NCBI GenBank assembly: GCA_029879825.1 | Contig: JAOUPL010000005.1 | Coordinates: 1 to 25,968 of the forward strand | Source of the DNA: Candidatus Bathyarchaeota archaeon | GTDB taxonomy: Archaea > Thermoproteota > Bathyarchaeia > Bathyarchaeales > Bathyarchaeaceae | Direction of reading: 5' to 3' | DNA length: 25,968 bases | Part shown: one piece after another, positions 7,553 to 14,542 of the stretch | Position numbering within the stretch: the stretch's first letter is position 1 | How the letters are laid out: every line of letters starts with the position of its first letter | Notes under the pieces: generated by a model | Databases searched by the model: none | What the model saw: only the letters and a program-made list of their open reading frames with translations | Told to the model about the DNA's origin: nothing | Position numbers and translations under genes: made by a program

Positions 7553-7618
7553 AATGTGGATTCTTTATGGTAATCCAAATGATGTAGTTAAGGGGCCATG
7601 ATTCTCGTTAGCTTTCAA

Positions 7619-8029
7619 CTACCAGCTATGTAAAATAATCATTGTATTTGTGTTTACAACCCCATCTACTCGACGAATTTTCTCAACGCATTCATTAACC
7701 TCTACTATGTTCAAACCAGATATGATAACGGCAATGTCGTATTGGCCTGTAATCTCGTAAACGGTTTCAACATTAGGAAATTTCCTTAATAGCTTTGAAA
7801 CGTCTGATGTTGGATAAGAGGGATTTATTGAAAGCAGAGCTATCGCTTCCGCACCTTCCGCAAGCCCAACTTTAATAGTGAATCGTCTTATTACCCCAGA
7901 ATCAACGAGCGCCTTGATCCTTTTCCTAATAGCTCCTTCAGATAAACTGACCCTTTTTCCAATGTCACTGTAGGTGGCTCGGCCATCATTTTTCAGAATT
8001 CTAATTATCTCCCTGTCAGTATCATCCAT
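7619..8029 (-). CDS. Lrp/AsnC family transcriptional regulator (LysM-like by context)
   Basis: 136 residues, ATG start. Residues 1-50 are the winged helix-turn-helix (DDTDREIIRILKNDGRATYS, then LSEGAIRKRIKALVDSGVI); residues 60-136 are the RAM ligand-binding domain, with VYEITGQYDIAVII as the classic core. Family members are octamers or dimers that bind amino acids. It lies between the synthase operon and the LysW cluster, facing the latter. In Sulfolobus the Lrp-type regulator LysM is known to control the lysWXJK genes in response to lysine, so a similar role is the leading inference. Its upstream region carries two palindromes and motifs shared with gdh, consistent with self-control. The effector is not shown by the sequence. 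Confidence 0.9.
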   Translation of the reverse strand: MDDTDREIIRILKNDGRATYSDIGKRVSLSEGAIRKRIKALVDSGVIRRFTIKVGLAEGAEAIALLSINPSYPTSDVSKLLRKFPNVETVYEITGQYDIAVIISGLNIVEVNECVEKIRRVDGVVNTNTMIILHSW

Positions 8030-8075
8030 TTTCTCCGCTTCCTCTACATTATTAGATGCGGAATAATTTAACGAT

Positions 8076-8090
8076 TTCTGAACATCAGAA
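8076..8090. promoter_or_regulatory. Palindrome TTCTGA-ACA-TCAGAA upstream of lrp
   Basis: Perfect 6-base arms around a 3-base centre, 15 bases in all, the size typical of Lrp-family operators. It sits just upstream of the likely lrp TATA element, 46 bases before the lrp ATG. An autoregulatory site is plausible; not proven. Confidence 0.45.
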
Positions 8091-8101
8091 GTCTATTTGG
8101 A

Positions 8102-8112
8102 ACGAATTTCGT
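8102..8112. promoter_or_regulatory. Palindrome ACGAA-T-TTCGT upstream of lrp
   Basis: Perfect 5-base arms around one base, overlapping the word TTTGGAACGAAT that also occurs in the gdh promoter. It lies 11 bases from the other palindrome (8076-8090), so the two sites are about two and a half helical turns apart centre to centre. Confidence 0.4.
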
Positions 8113-8286
8113 ATTCTGTCCGCACAAGATGACTCAAATAACTTTAATGCAGCTCGGGTTGTCAAAAAACAGAGAGCAGGCTGTGAAAAGTTATACGGCA
8201 TATCTTTTGAAGAGATAAGAATGGTGTGCAAACAATTTGACCATTTCAGGTCACTTTTGCCAAGTTTCTAGTAAATTGACCAAAAT

Positions 8287-8296
8287 CTATATAAAT
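8287..8296 (+). promoter_or_regulatory. TATA box of the first lysW gene
   Basis: CTATATAAAT preceded by an A-rich element (CAAAAT at 8281) that fits a B recognition element. Transcription would begin near 8320. There an inverted pair CTAAT (8303-8307) / ATTAG (8320-8324) spans the expected start and could be an operator. Confidence 0.6.
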
Positions 8297-8355
8297 ATCG
8301 GGCTAATCTTCGAATGACCATTAGACCATGAAACTGTGAAGGAAGTGTTTGCAAA

Positions 8356-8559
8356 ATGAGTGAGAGTGTAGTTCTTAGAAAGGATGAAAAAATGCAATGC
8401 TACGATTGCGATACAGAGTTTGAAATTCCTAAAGATGTTGTGGTAGGCGAAATTGTAACTTGCCACAGCTGCGGACTTGAATTTGAGATAAAACAGGTCG
8501 AAAGCGACGTCATAACACTCAAAGAACTAATAGTCGAAGGTGAAGATTGGGGAGAGTAA
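8356..8559 (+). CDS. lysW: LysW amino-group carrier protein, first copy
   Basis: 67 residues from the ATG at 8356 (GGAAG 10 bases upstream). The ATG at 8392 has AGGA 7 bases upstream and gives 55 residues, nearer the usual LysW length, so it may be the true start. Cys15, Cys18, Cys36 and Cys39 make a zinc ribbon (CYDC, CHSC). The C-terminus is EDWGE, whose last glutamate is the covalent attachment point for alpha-aminoadipate or glutamate in the LysW system. The acidic make-up suits a carrier that docks on basic surfaces of LysX, LysZ, LysY, LysJ and LysK. It has its own TATA box and is followed by a T tract, so it may be transcribed apart from the second copy. Confidence 0.93.
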   Translation: MSESVVLRKDEKMQCYDCDTEFEIPKDVVVGEIVTCHSCGLEFEIKQVESDVITLKELIVEGEDWGE

Positions 8560-8586
8560 CCGGTGTTGAATACGAATTACGTACTA

Positions 8587-8593
8587 TTTTTTT
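8587..8593 (+). terminator. T7 tract after the first lysW
   Basis: Seven T residues 28 bases after the first lysW stop. Archaeal transcription ends at such T-rich stretches without a hairpin. With the new TATA box at 8631-8639 it suggests that the two lysW genes are separate units. Confidence 0.4.
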
Positions 8594-8630
8594 GAAATTA
8601 GCAAAAATGGAAGTCAGTATATCCGAAATT

Positions 8631-8639
8631 CTTATAAAG
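8631..8639 (+). promoter_or_regulatory. TATA box of the second lysW / lysX cluster
   Basis: CTTATAAAG preceded by CCGAAAT, a fit to a B recognition element, 48 bases before the ATG at 8687. The expected start near 8660 leaves a short leader with the GAGGTG ribosome site. This is likely the main promoter of lysW2 and possibly of the genes up to lysK. Confidence 0.6.
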
Positions 8640-8686
8640 AACGCCAATTTCTATAATGAGATCAACCAAATCGAGAGGTGGAAGCA

Positions 8687-8863
8687 ATGAATAGTGCTAA
8701 GTGCCCCGATTGCGATGGAGAGCTTGCGATTCCCGAAGACATCATGCAAGGGGAAATTCTGACTTGCCCAGTCTGTGGGCTCGAACTTGAAGTAAAGCAG
8801 GTAAAAGGAGAATCTGTGGAGCTCGAAGAACTGGGAATCGAAGGAGAAGACTGGGGAGAATAG
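8687..8863 (+). CDS. lysW: LysW amino-group carrier protein, second copy
   Basis: 58 residues from the ATG at 8687. A GTG at 8678 is also open, but GAGGTG (8675-8680) is the ribosome site 6 bases before the ATG. Zinc ribbon cysteines Cys6, Cys9 (CPDC), Cys27 and Cys30 (CPVC); C-terminal EDWGE with the acceptor glutamate. It resembles the first copy across the ribbon and in the end EGEDWGE, but differs at many positions between, so the pair is an old rather than fresh duplication. It is the copy closest to the ligase and has the more usual ribbon residues. One copy may serve lysine and the other arginine; the sequence does not say which. Confidence 0.93.
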   Translation: MNSAKCPDCDGELAIPEDIMQGEILTCPVCGLELEVKQVKGESVELEELGIEGEDWGE

Positions 8864-8906
8864 CTCAACTTTCTTTCGTAACATTTACCCCTTGGCCGAA
8901 TGAGGA

Positions 8907-8929
8907 CTTGTGGACTAAAACACTACAAG
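8907..8929 (+). other. Stem-loop between lysW2 and lysX
   Basis: CTTGTGG pairs with CTACAAG (one G-U pair) around a 9-base loop, in the 104-base gap before the ligase gene, about 38 bases upstream of its ATG. No T tract follows, so it is not an obvious terminator. It could protect or process the mRNA so that lysW is made in excess over the enzymes. Confidence 0.25.
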
Positions 8930-8967
8930 AGTTGAAGGGTATTTGAGGTTAGGGTGTAGGAAAACAG

Positions 8968-10161
8968 ATGAGCATTGGAATTCTCTATGAGCGCTCCGAA
9001 ACCGATGAAATGGGTATAAAACTAACCGCAGAAGAGTTAGGAATAAACCTTGTGTACATTCCTTTTCGTAAGGTTGCCGTTCGCCTAGACGAAAACGGGT
9101 ATAGCGTTAGGAGCAAAGGGAAAAACTATTCCAAGACCTTCGAAGAGGTTAAGGTGGTATTAAACAGGGCACAGAGCAAAAATCGTAGATTCCTTGCAAC
9201 AAACGTACTAGAAGCCTTCGGTAAAAATGTGATAAATCCTTCGCCTGTGGAATACGTTTGCTTCAGCAAGTTAAGGACCCTGCTTCATTTCTGGAAGGGA
9301 GAAATCAAAACTCCTCGAACAGTATACGTTCCATGCGATTCCCATGAACCTACGGCGAATGGAGGCGAAATCCGTAACGAGGAAGAAATCGCGGATCTAA
9401 TGCAACAGGAACTCGAAAACGGAAGCATCGTGATTAAACCAGACTCCGGCACCCATGGAAAAAACGTTAGACTCGCCAGAGACCGAAAAGACCTTTTAGC
9501 AATTCTAGGAGAAACCGAACCATCAATAATAAATCCAGTAGGCATTCTCGCTCAAAAACTTGTCCAAAAATGGTTCTACGACTTGAGAATAATAGTCACC
9601 AAAGAAAATGGAAAGGCACCCTATTGTTATCCATCAGCCTTGGCAAGGGCTGGATTCAAAGACTTCAGAACAAACACCTTCCTAGGCAATATGGTATTTG
9701 GCGTTAACTTGCCCCCCCACATTAGGGACGTCGCGGTTAAGTGTGGCAAAACCATTGGAAAAGACAGCAAGGCTTGGCTTTTAGCCTTCGACGCGATGAT
9801 TGACGTTGGCGAAAACAAAAATTCTAATGATGAATATATCAAGGCAGAATTCGAGAAACTTGAGTTGTCTTTTGATGCAGTGAAAAAGATCAAGGGTGAT
9901 GAAACGAAGAAGAGAAACTTCTTGAGTTGGAACAAGAGACTGGAAGAGACCTTTCAGAACTACAAAAACCAAGAAGCTTATGGGAACATTAAGAAAATAA
10001 TAGAAGAAAGCGTGGAAAGAAATAGGCATAACATATTGTTTCATGAAGCAAACGCTTGTCCTGAATTCTGGGAGCAAACAAGACTGGTTGCCGGAATCAA
10101 TCTGGCGGTGCCTTTACTCAAATGCGCCCAGAGTATCATCGAATCTGATTATGGAGGATGA
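8968..10161 (+). CDS. lysX: LysX/ArgX-like ATP-grasp ligase with a large internal insertion
   Basis: 397 residues; ATG preceded by a GGTGTAGGA purine-rich site. The start GILYERSETDEM and the ATP-grasp signs (SIVIKPDSGTHGKNVRLA at 153-170, YDLRIIV with Asp205/Arg207, RTNTFLGN near 234-241, Asp275 in LAFDAMID, and HEANACPEF with Glu360/Asn362 as metal ligands) fit the LysX/RimK family. It would join the amino group of alpha-aminoadipate or glutamate to the LysW C-terminal glutamate using ATP. Known LysX enzymes are about 280-290 residues; here residues about 281-354, Lys/Glu rich and helical, are inserted between the two metal-binding segments. It is the only ligase in the cluster and sits where lysX belongs. 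Substrate cannot be fixed. Confidence 0.82.
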   Translation: MSIGILYERSETDEMGIKLTAEELGINLVYIPFRKVAVRLDENGYSVRSKGKNYSKTFEEVKVVLNRAQSKNRRFLATNVLEAFGKNVINPSPVEYVCFSKLRTLLHFWKGEIKTPRTVYVPCDSHEPTANGGEIRNEEEIADLMQQELENGSIVIKPDSGTHGKNVRLARDRKDLLAILGETEPSIINPVGILAQKLVQKWFYDLRIIVTKENGKAPYCYPSALARAGFKDFRTNTFLGNMVFGVNLPPHIRDVAVKCGKTIGKDSKAWLLAFDAMIDVGENKNSNDEYIKAEFEKLELSFDAVKKIKGDETKKRNFLSWNKRLEETFQNYKNQEAYGNIKKIIEESVERNRHNILFHEANACPEFWEQTRLVAGINLAVPLLKCAQSIIESDYGG

Positions 10162-11221
10162 AGAGAAGGTGAGAGTAGGGATCATCGGCGGCTCAGGATA
10201 CGTTGGCGGAGAACTTCTACGTCTGCTACTTTTCCATCCGGAAGTAGAAATCACAACGGTTATTTCCCGCAAAAACGCTGGTGAATATGTTTTCGCAGTT
10301 CATCCGAACCTCAGAGGAGCCACGCAACTCAAGTTCCTTCCCTTAAATCTTTCCCAAATCGCCAAGAATTGTGACTTAGTGTTTACAGCGACGCCCCACG
10401 GCAGCTCGGTAAATCTTGTTCCCAAACTGCTGGAAATGGGGCTAAAGGTTATAGACATGAGCGCAGACTTTCGCTTGAAGAATCCTGCTGATTATGTTGA
10501 GTGGTATGGGTGGGAGCATACTCATCCAGAATTATTGAAAGAAACGGTTTATGGTTCAACCGAGCTTCATCGTCAAGAAATAAAAAACGCTCGTCTAATA
10601 GCGTGTCCAGGATGTATGGCAAACGCAACGATCTTGGGATTAGCACCGGTGGTGAAGGCCAACGTTATAGAAAAAGACAGAATTGTAGTTGATGCGAAAA
10701 TCGGTTCTTCGGGTGCAGGCAGAAATCCCTCTCTTGCATCTCATCATCCGGAAAGGTTTGGAGGAGTAAGACCCTACAAAACAGTGGGTCACAGGCATAT
10801 CGCAGAAATGGAGCAGGAACTCAACCTACTCACAAATGAGCCCATAACAATTTCCTTTTCCCCCCACGCAGTTAACATAGTTCGAGGCATCCTCTCAACC
10901 ATTCACGTTTTCCTCACAAAACCCCTGACACCCAAAGAAATTTGGAAAATCTATCGTTCACAATACCAAGGAGAACCCTTCATACGCTTCGTGAGATATC
11001 AGAAAGGACCTTATCGGTTGCCCGACCCCAAAGTTGTGATGGGAACGAACTTCTGTGACATCGGCTTTGAACCAGACCCCCACGCCAATCGGCTTATCAT
11101 ATTGTCGGCAATCGACAACATTATGAAAGGCGCGGCAGGTCAAGGAATTCAATGCTTGAACGTTCTCCTAGGAATTGACGAAAAAACTGGGTTAGAAAGC
11201 ACTGGTTTTTATCCGATGTGA
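10151..11221 (+). CDS. lysY: LysW-aminoadipyl/glutamyl phosphate reductase (LysY/ArgC)
   Basis: 356 residues from the ATG at 10151, overlapping the ligase by 11 bases. The open frame reaches back to 10043, but those residues lie in the ligase gene and are not family-like. A GTG at 10169 with GGAGG 11 bases upstream is a second candidate. NADP-binding GIIGGSGYVGGELLRLL begins at residue 10; the catalytic cysteine is Cys155 in IACPGCMANAT; GHRHIAEMEQE follows later. It reduces the LysW-bound acyl phosphate to the semialdehyde. The enzyme family includes N-acetylglutamyl phosphate reductase (ArgC), but the lysW context favours the carrier-bound substrate. Confidence 0.9.
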   Translation: MEDEEKVRVGIIGGSGYVGGELLRLLLFHPEVEITTVISRKNAGEYVFAVHPNLRGATQLKFLPLNLSQIAKNCDLVFTATPHGSSVNLVPKLLEMGLKVIDMSADFRLKNPADYVEWYGWEHTHPELLKETVYGSTELHRQEIKNARLIACPGCMANATILGLAPVVKANVIEKDRIVVDAKIGSSGAGRNPSLASHHPERFGGVRPYKTVGHRHIAEMEQELNLLTNEPITISFSPHAVNIVRGILSTIHVFLTKPLTPKEIWKIYRSQYQGEPFIRFVRYQKGPYRLPDPKVVMGTNFCDIGFEPDPHANRLIILSAIDNIMKGAAGQGIQCLNVLLGIDEKTGLESTGFYPM

Positions 11222-11227
11222 TTACGA

Positions 11228-12034
11228 ATGTTAATCGTGGTGAAGATAGGCGGAAGCATACTAAAAGGAGTCTCCTCAGAACTTGTTTCCGACATAAAGA
11301 ATGTTCTCTCCAAAAACCAGATAGTCCTTGTTCACGGCGGAGGAAAAGAAGTCACTGAAATAGCTTCTAAACTAGGCAAGAAGCAGGAATTTGTAGTTTC
11401 ACCAAACGGTTTCCGCAGTCGATACACAGACAAAGAAACCATTGAAATATTTGCAATGGTCATGGCTGGAAAAATCAATAAACAAATTGTTTCAACCCTC
11501 CAGAGCCAAGGCATATCGGCTTTGGGGCTCTCCGGCTTGGATGGTTTCCTTGTGCAGGCGAAACGGAAAAAGCGGCTGGTTATTGTTGATGAAAGAGGAA
11601 GAAAAAGGGTCGTTGATGGAGGGTACACTGGAAAGATAAGTGAAGTCAATGCTTCTTTGTTGCAGCTTCTTCTAGAAAATGGTTATGTGCCTGTCATAGC
11701 GCCAATTGCCATAAGCGAAGAATTTGAACCCCTCAACGTGGATGGAGACAGAACAGCGGCTTACATTGCTGGAGCTCTCAACGCTGATAGGCTTATCCTC
11801 TTGACAGATGTAGAGGGCTTGATCCTGGACGACAAGTTGGTGTCGAAATTGAGTTTTTCTGAGGTAGAGGGGGTTCTTCCCAAGATTGGACGAGGCATGA
11901 TTACTAAAGTCTACGCTGCCGTGGAAGCTCTCAACTTGGATGTCGGTGAAGTCTTAATTTCCTACGGACTTGAGAGACTGCCCATTTCCTCTTCGTTAAA
12001 ACACGAATGTGGTACCGTGATAAGCCGTGAATGA
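11228..12034 (+). CDS. lysZ: LysW-aminoadipate/glutamate kinase (LysZ/ArgB)
   Basis: 268 residues, ATG 6 bases after the reductase stop. Amino acid kinase fold: KIGGSILKG at 6-13, VHGGGKEV at 35-42, and a later NVDGDRTAAYIAGALNADRL stretch for ATP. GFRSRYTDKE near 61-70 carries the SRYTD form common in LysZ. It phosphorylates the side-chain carboxyl of the LysW-bound substrate. The family includes acetylglutamate kinase; the neighbours decide for the LysW type. Confidence 0.92.
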   Translation: MLIVVKIGGSILKGVSSELVSDIKNVLSKNQIVLVHGGGKEVTEIASKLGKKQEFVVSPNGFRSRYTDKETIEIFAMVMAGKINKQIVSTLQSQGISALGLSGLDGFLVQAKRKKRLVIVDERGRKRVVDGGYTGKISEVNASLLQLLLENGYVPVIAPIAISEEFEPLNVDGDRTAAYIAGALNADRLILLTDVEGLILDDKLVSKLSFSEVEGVLPKIGRGMITKVYAAVEALNLDVGEVLISYGLERLPISSSLKHECGTVISRE

Positions 12035-13211
12035 AAAAGAGATTGTAAACCTTGAAGAAAAACTTATGGCAAACGTCTACGCCAAAAGACCAATAGTCAT
12101 AACTAGAGGCAAGGGAGCCTTAGTCTGGGACGTCAACGGCAAAGAATACATAGATTGCACTGGCAGCTACGGAGTCTGCATAGTTGGCCACTCCCACCCA
12201 AAAGTTGTGGAAGCGGTAAGGAGGCAGGCGGAGACTCTCATTTCTTGCCATGCGTCCTTCTACAACGACGCACGATCAGAACTTTTGCAGAAAATTACCC
12301 AAATGGCTCCGAAAGGTCTCAACAAAGTTTTTCTCGCCAACAGTGGCGCTGAGGCAGTTGAGTGCGCCATCAAACTAGCTCGCAAATTTTCCGGCAAGCC
12401 TGAAATAATCGCCACGATGGGGGCCTTTCACGGTAAAACCATGGGTGCCCTATCTGCAACCTGGGATAGAAAGTATCGTGAACCCTTCAAACCCCTAGTT
12501 CCCGAGTTTAAGCATGTTCCCCCAGATAATCTAGAAAAAGTGAGAGAAGCCATTACCAAGAAAACTGCCGCCATCCTCGTAGAGCCAATTCGAGGAGAAG
12601 GCGGAATTAGAGTTCCCCCAAAAAGATTTCTTCCGGGATTGAGAGAAATCTGCGACGAGACAGGTGTTCTTCTGATTTTCGATGAGGTCCAAACCGGATT
12701 TGGCCGTACTGGAAAGATTTTTGCTTGCGAACACTGGAATGTTGTTCCTGACATCCTTTGCCTTGCAAAATCGGTGGCAGGCGGCCTTCCTCTGGGCATA
12801 ACAATTTCGGAAGAAAACATCATGTCCTCACTTAAGGTTGGAGAACACACAACCACCTTCGGTGGAAATCCCCTTGTCTGCGCGGCTGCATGTGCTGCAA
12901 TAGACGTTTTGGTTGAGGAAAAGCTTCCTGAGAGGGCAGCCACGCTGGGACGATATTTTAAGAAAAAACTTGAGCTTCTGCAGACTAGACACAGAATTGT
13001 GAGGGAAGTTCGCGGATTAGGCCTTATGATCGGAATGGAGCTGCGATTCGACGTTTTGAATATAATTCTCAAATGTATGGATAGAGGAGTTCTCGTCCTT
13101 GACGCGGGGAGAAATGTCCTGAGATTCTTACCGCCCTTAGTTATCGAAAGAGGGCATATTGACCGAGTAATCGACGCCCTTGACACGGTTATGGGGGAAG
13201 AGAAAAAATGA
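12027..13211 (+). CDS. lysJ: LysW-aminoadipate/glutamate semialdehyde aminotransferase (LysJ/ArgD)
   Basis: 394 residues from a GTG overlapping lysZ by 8 bases; an ATG at 12031 is out of frame. Class III PLP aminotransferase: NSGAEAVECA at 105-114, GAFHGKTMGA, FDEVQTGFGRTGK at 218-230 with the cofactor Asp219, and the PLP lysine Lys248 in CLAKSVAGGLPLG. It transfers an amino group from glutamate to the LysW-bound semialdehyde, giving LysW-lysine or LysW-ornithine. The next gene starts in an ATGA overlap. Confidence 0.93.
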   Translation: MNEKEIVNLEEKLMANVYAKRPIVITRGKGALVWDVNGKEYIDCTGSYGVCIVGHSHPKVVEAVRRQAETLISCHASFYNDARSELLQKITQMAPKGLNKVFLANSGAEAVECAIKLARKFSGKPEIIATMGAFHGKTMGALSATWDRKYREPFKPLVPEFKHVPPDNLEKVREAITKKTAAILVEPIRGEGGIRVPPKRFLPGLREICDETGVLLIFDEVQTGFGRTGKIFACEHWNVVPDILCLAKSVAGGLPLGITISEENIMSSLKVGEHTTTFGGNPLVCAAACAAIDVLVEEKLPERAATLGRYFKKKLELLQTRHRIVREVRGLGLMIGMELRFDVLNIILKCMDRGVLVLDAGRNVLRFLPPLVIERGHIDRVIDALDTVMGEEKK

Positions 13212-14335
13212 GCGACTATTCAGTTAGCCTTCTAACTCGGATGTTGGAGATTTACAGCCCATCTGGTAAGGAAGAAGAAATTTCCAACTTCCTCGCCAAG
13301 GAAATGGAGGATATAGGTTTTCGTGTTCGTAAGGACAAAATTGGAAATGTAATTGGGGAAATCGGTCAGGGAAAACCAGTTATTTTATTGTGCGGGCACA
13401 TGGACACTGTTGAGGGCTACATTCCTGTGCGGGTTGAAAATAGTAAGCTGTATGGCAGAGGGGCTGTCGATGCAAAGGCGCCTCTCGCCGCAATGATCGT
13501 AGCCGCATCAACTTTCTTGAAGGAAGATTTTCCAGGCAAAATTCTTGTCGTTGGTGTAGTTGATGAAGAAGGGTCAGGTAGAGGAATCAAACATTTCATC
13601 AAGGAAGGAATTCAACCAGACTATGCCATATTTGGAGAGCCAAGTGGCATCGGAAAAATAGTCTTTGGGTATAAGGGAATTCTAAACATCAAAATAACAT
13701 GTGAGACCCCCTCAGGGCACTCAGCTGCTCCTTGGCTTTTTGATAATGCCATTGAAAAAGCCATGGAAATTTGGAGGCAAATCCAAAAACTTCATCTGCG
13801 TGAAGAGAAATTAAAAAGCCGCTTTTACTCTACTACTTCATGCCTGACCAAAATAAATGGAGGCAACGCTTCTTCCATGATTCCTTCAAAATGCGATATT
13901 TATGTTCAACTTCGAATTCCGCCTCAATTTACTCCTGAACAAGTTTTCAATGGAGTCAAAAGAAAAATCAAGCGATATAAAGCTACCAACCCGAAAGTTT
14001 CTGTGAAAACGAAAATGGAAGGCGTGGCGAACGGCTTCGAGGCGGATCGAAGGTCGGTCCTTGTCCGAGCCTTGGCTTGGGCTATTAGGAAAACGACGCT
14101 TAACTATGCTTCTTTTTCGAGGAAGACTGGAACCGGAGACATGAACGTTCTGGGTAATGCTTTGAAAATACCTGTGGTTACGTATGGACCTGGCGACTCG
14201 CGCCTAGACCATACTCCTAACGAACATATCGACCTCAAGGAATATTTGGTCAGCATTAAAGTGTATCGAAAGGCTATTATGAAATTGCCTGAACTGCTGA
14301 AAAACAGAAGGACAAGGATGTTGGAAACCAACTGA
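13208..14335 (+). CDS. lysK: LysW-lysine/ornithine hydrolase (LysK/ArgE type M20 peptidase)
   Basis: 375 residues; ATG in an ATGA overlap with lysJ. M20 metal-dependent hydrolase: His64 and Asp66 (CGHMDTVEG), Asp88 (GRGAVDAKAPLAAM), Glu120/Glu121 (VVDEEGSG), Glu144 (FGEPSG), and a late LDHTPNEHI histidine, together the two-metal site. HSAAPWL lies in the dimerisation region. It releases the finished lysine or ornithine from LysW, so the carrier can be reused. It ends the co-directional cluster; a gap of about 200 bases and a new TATA-like element follow. Confidence 0.93.
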   Translation: MSDYSVSLLTRMLEIYSPSGKEEEISNFLAKEMEDIGFRVRKDKIGNVIGEIGQGKPVILLCGHMDTVEGYIPVRVENSKLYGRGAVDAKAPLAAMIVAASTFLKEDFPGKILVVGVVDEEGSGRGIKHFIKEGIQPDYAIFGEPSGIGKIVFGYKGILNIKITCETPSGHSAAPWLFDNAIEKAMEIWRQIQKLHLREEKLKSRFYSTTSCLTKINGGNASSMIPSKCDIYVQLRIPPQFTPEQVFNGVKRKIKRYKATNPKVSVKTKMEGVANGFEADRRSVLVRALAWAIRKTTLNYASFSRKTGTGDMNVLGNALKIPVVTYGPGDSRLDHTPNEHIDLKEYLVSIKVYRKAIMKLPELLKNRRTRMLETN

Positions 14336-14542
14336 AGTTTCTATTGACAAGACGGTTATGTCTAGGCGTAGTCTGCATGCGGCAGGTTCAAGCCCACGAA
14401 GAGCCGAAATGCACAATCTACACCAAGTCAAGGAACATAGAGCGAATAGCTTTAAACTCCAATGAATGGAAGTGGATGATGCTGAAAAGTCTTTAATATA
14501 GGCAAAAGTCAAGCTGTATGTGACAATGTGAGGGAAACTTGG
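14336..14542. other. Gap between lysK and the RAM pair
   Basis: About 200 bases with no gene. It holds a TTTAATATA promoter-like element near 14494 and a tRNA-T-loop-like word at 14385-14395 that does not fold as a tRNA arm. Nothing else was recognised. Confidence 0.4.

Larger units (their letters stand above)
7217..7618. other. 402-base region between lrp and the synthase operon: promoter and terminator signals
   Basis: Both flanking genes are on the minus strand. Reading that way there are T-rich tracts just after lrp (7480-7496), a likely archaeal terminator; a TATA-like CTTTATATTT (7450-7441); a perfect palindrome (7417-7428); a strong ribosome site (7397-7391) before a small ORF; and a second AT-rich TATA-like run at 7276-7262, about 50 bases before the synthase GTG. 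An inverted repeat TTACA-N8-TGTAA lies at 7535-7552. No RNA gene was recognised. Confidence 0.5.
8030..8355. other. 326-base divergent control region between lrp and lysW
   Basis: It contains a TTAAATTA-like element for lrp (minus strand, about 8062-8070), palindromes at 8076-8090 and 8102-8112, a 12-base word shared with the gdh promoter (8096-8107), a second shared word over the lrp ribosome site (8039-8050), and a TATA box for the first lysW (8287-8296). A 71-codon frame at 8056-8271 (+) has no ribosome site or promoter of its own and is not counted as a gene. Confidence 0.6.

Noticed and set aside
8056..8271. 71-codon frame in the lrp-lysW gap
   Set aside because: No ribosome site or promoter of its own, it covers the lrp control palindromes, and the peptide has no recognisable features. 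A small protein cannot be fully excluded.
10043..10150. Longer N-terminus for the LysY reductase
   Set aside because: These 36 codons lie within the ligase coding region, and the family N-terminus begins only a few residues before the GIIGGSGYVGG motif.
12428..13186. Long open frame of 252 codons on the minus strand
   Set aside because: It is the antisense of the lysJ aminotransferase, which has all its family motifs; the minus-strand translation is rich in Ser, Arg and Pro with no family signs.
14361..14406. A tRNA-like stretch with GGTTCAAGCCC, resembling a T-arm
   Set aside because: Only two of the five T-stem pairs form, and no D-arm, anticodon arm or acceptor stem could be found around it.
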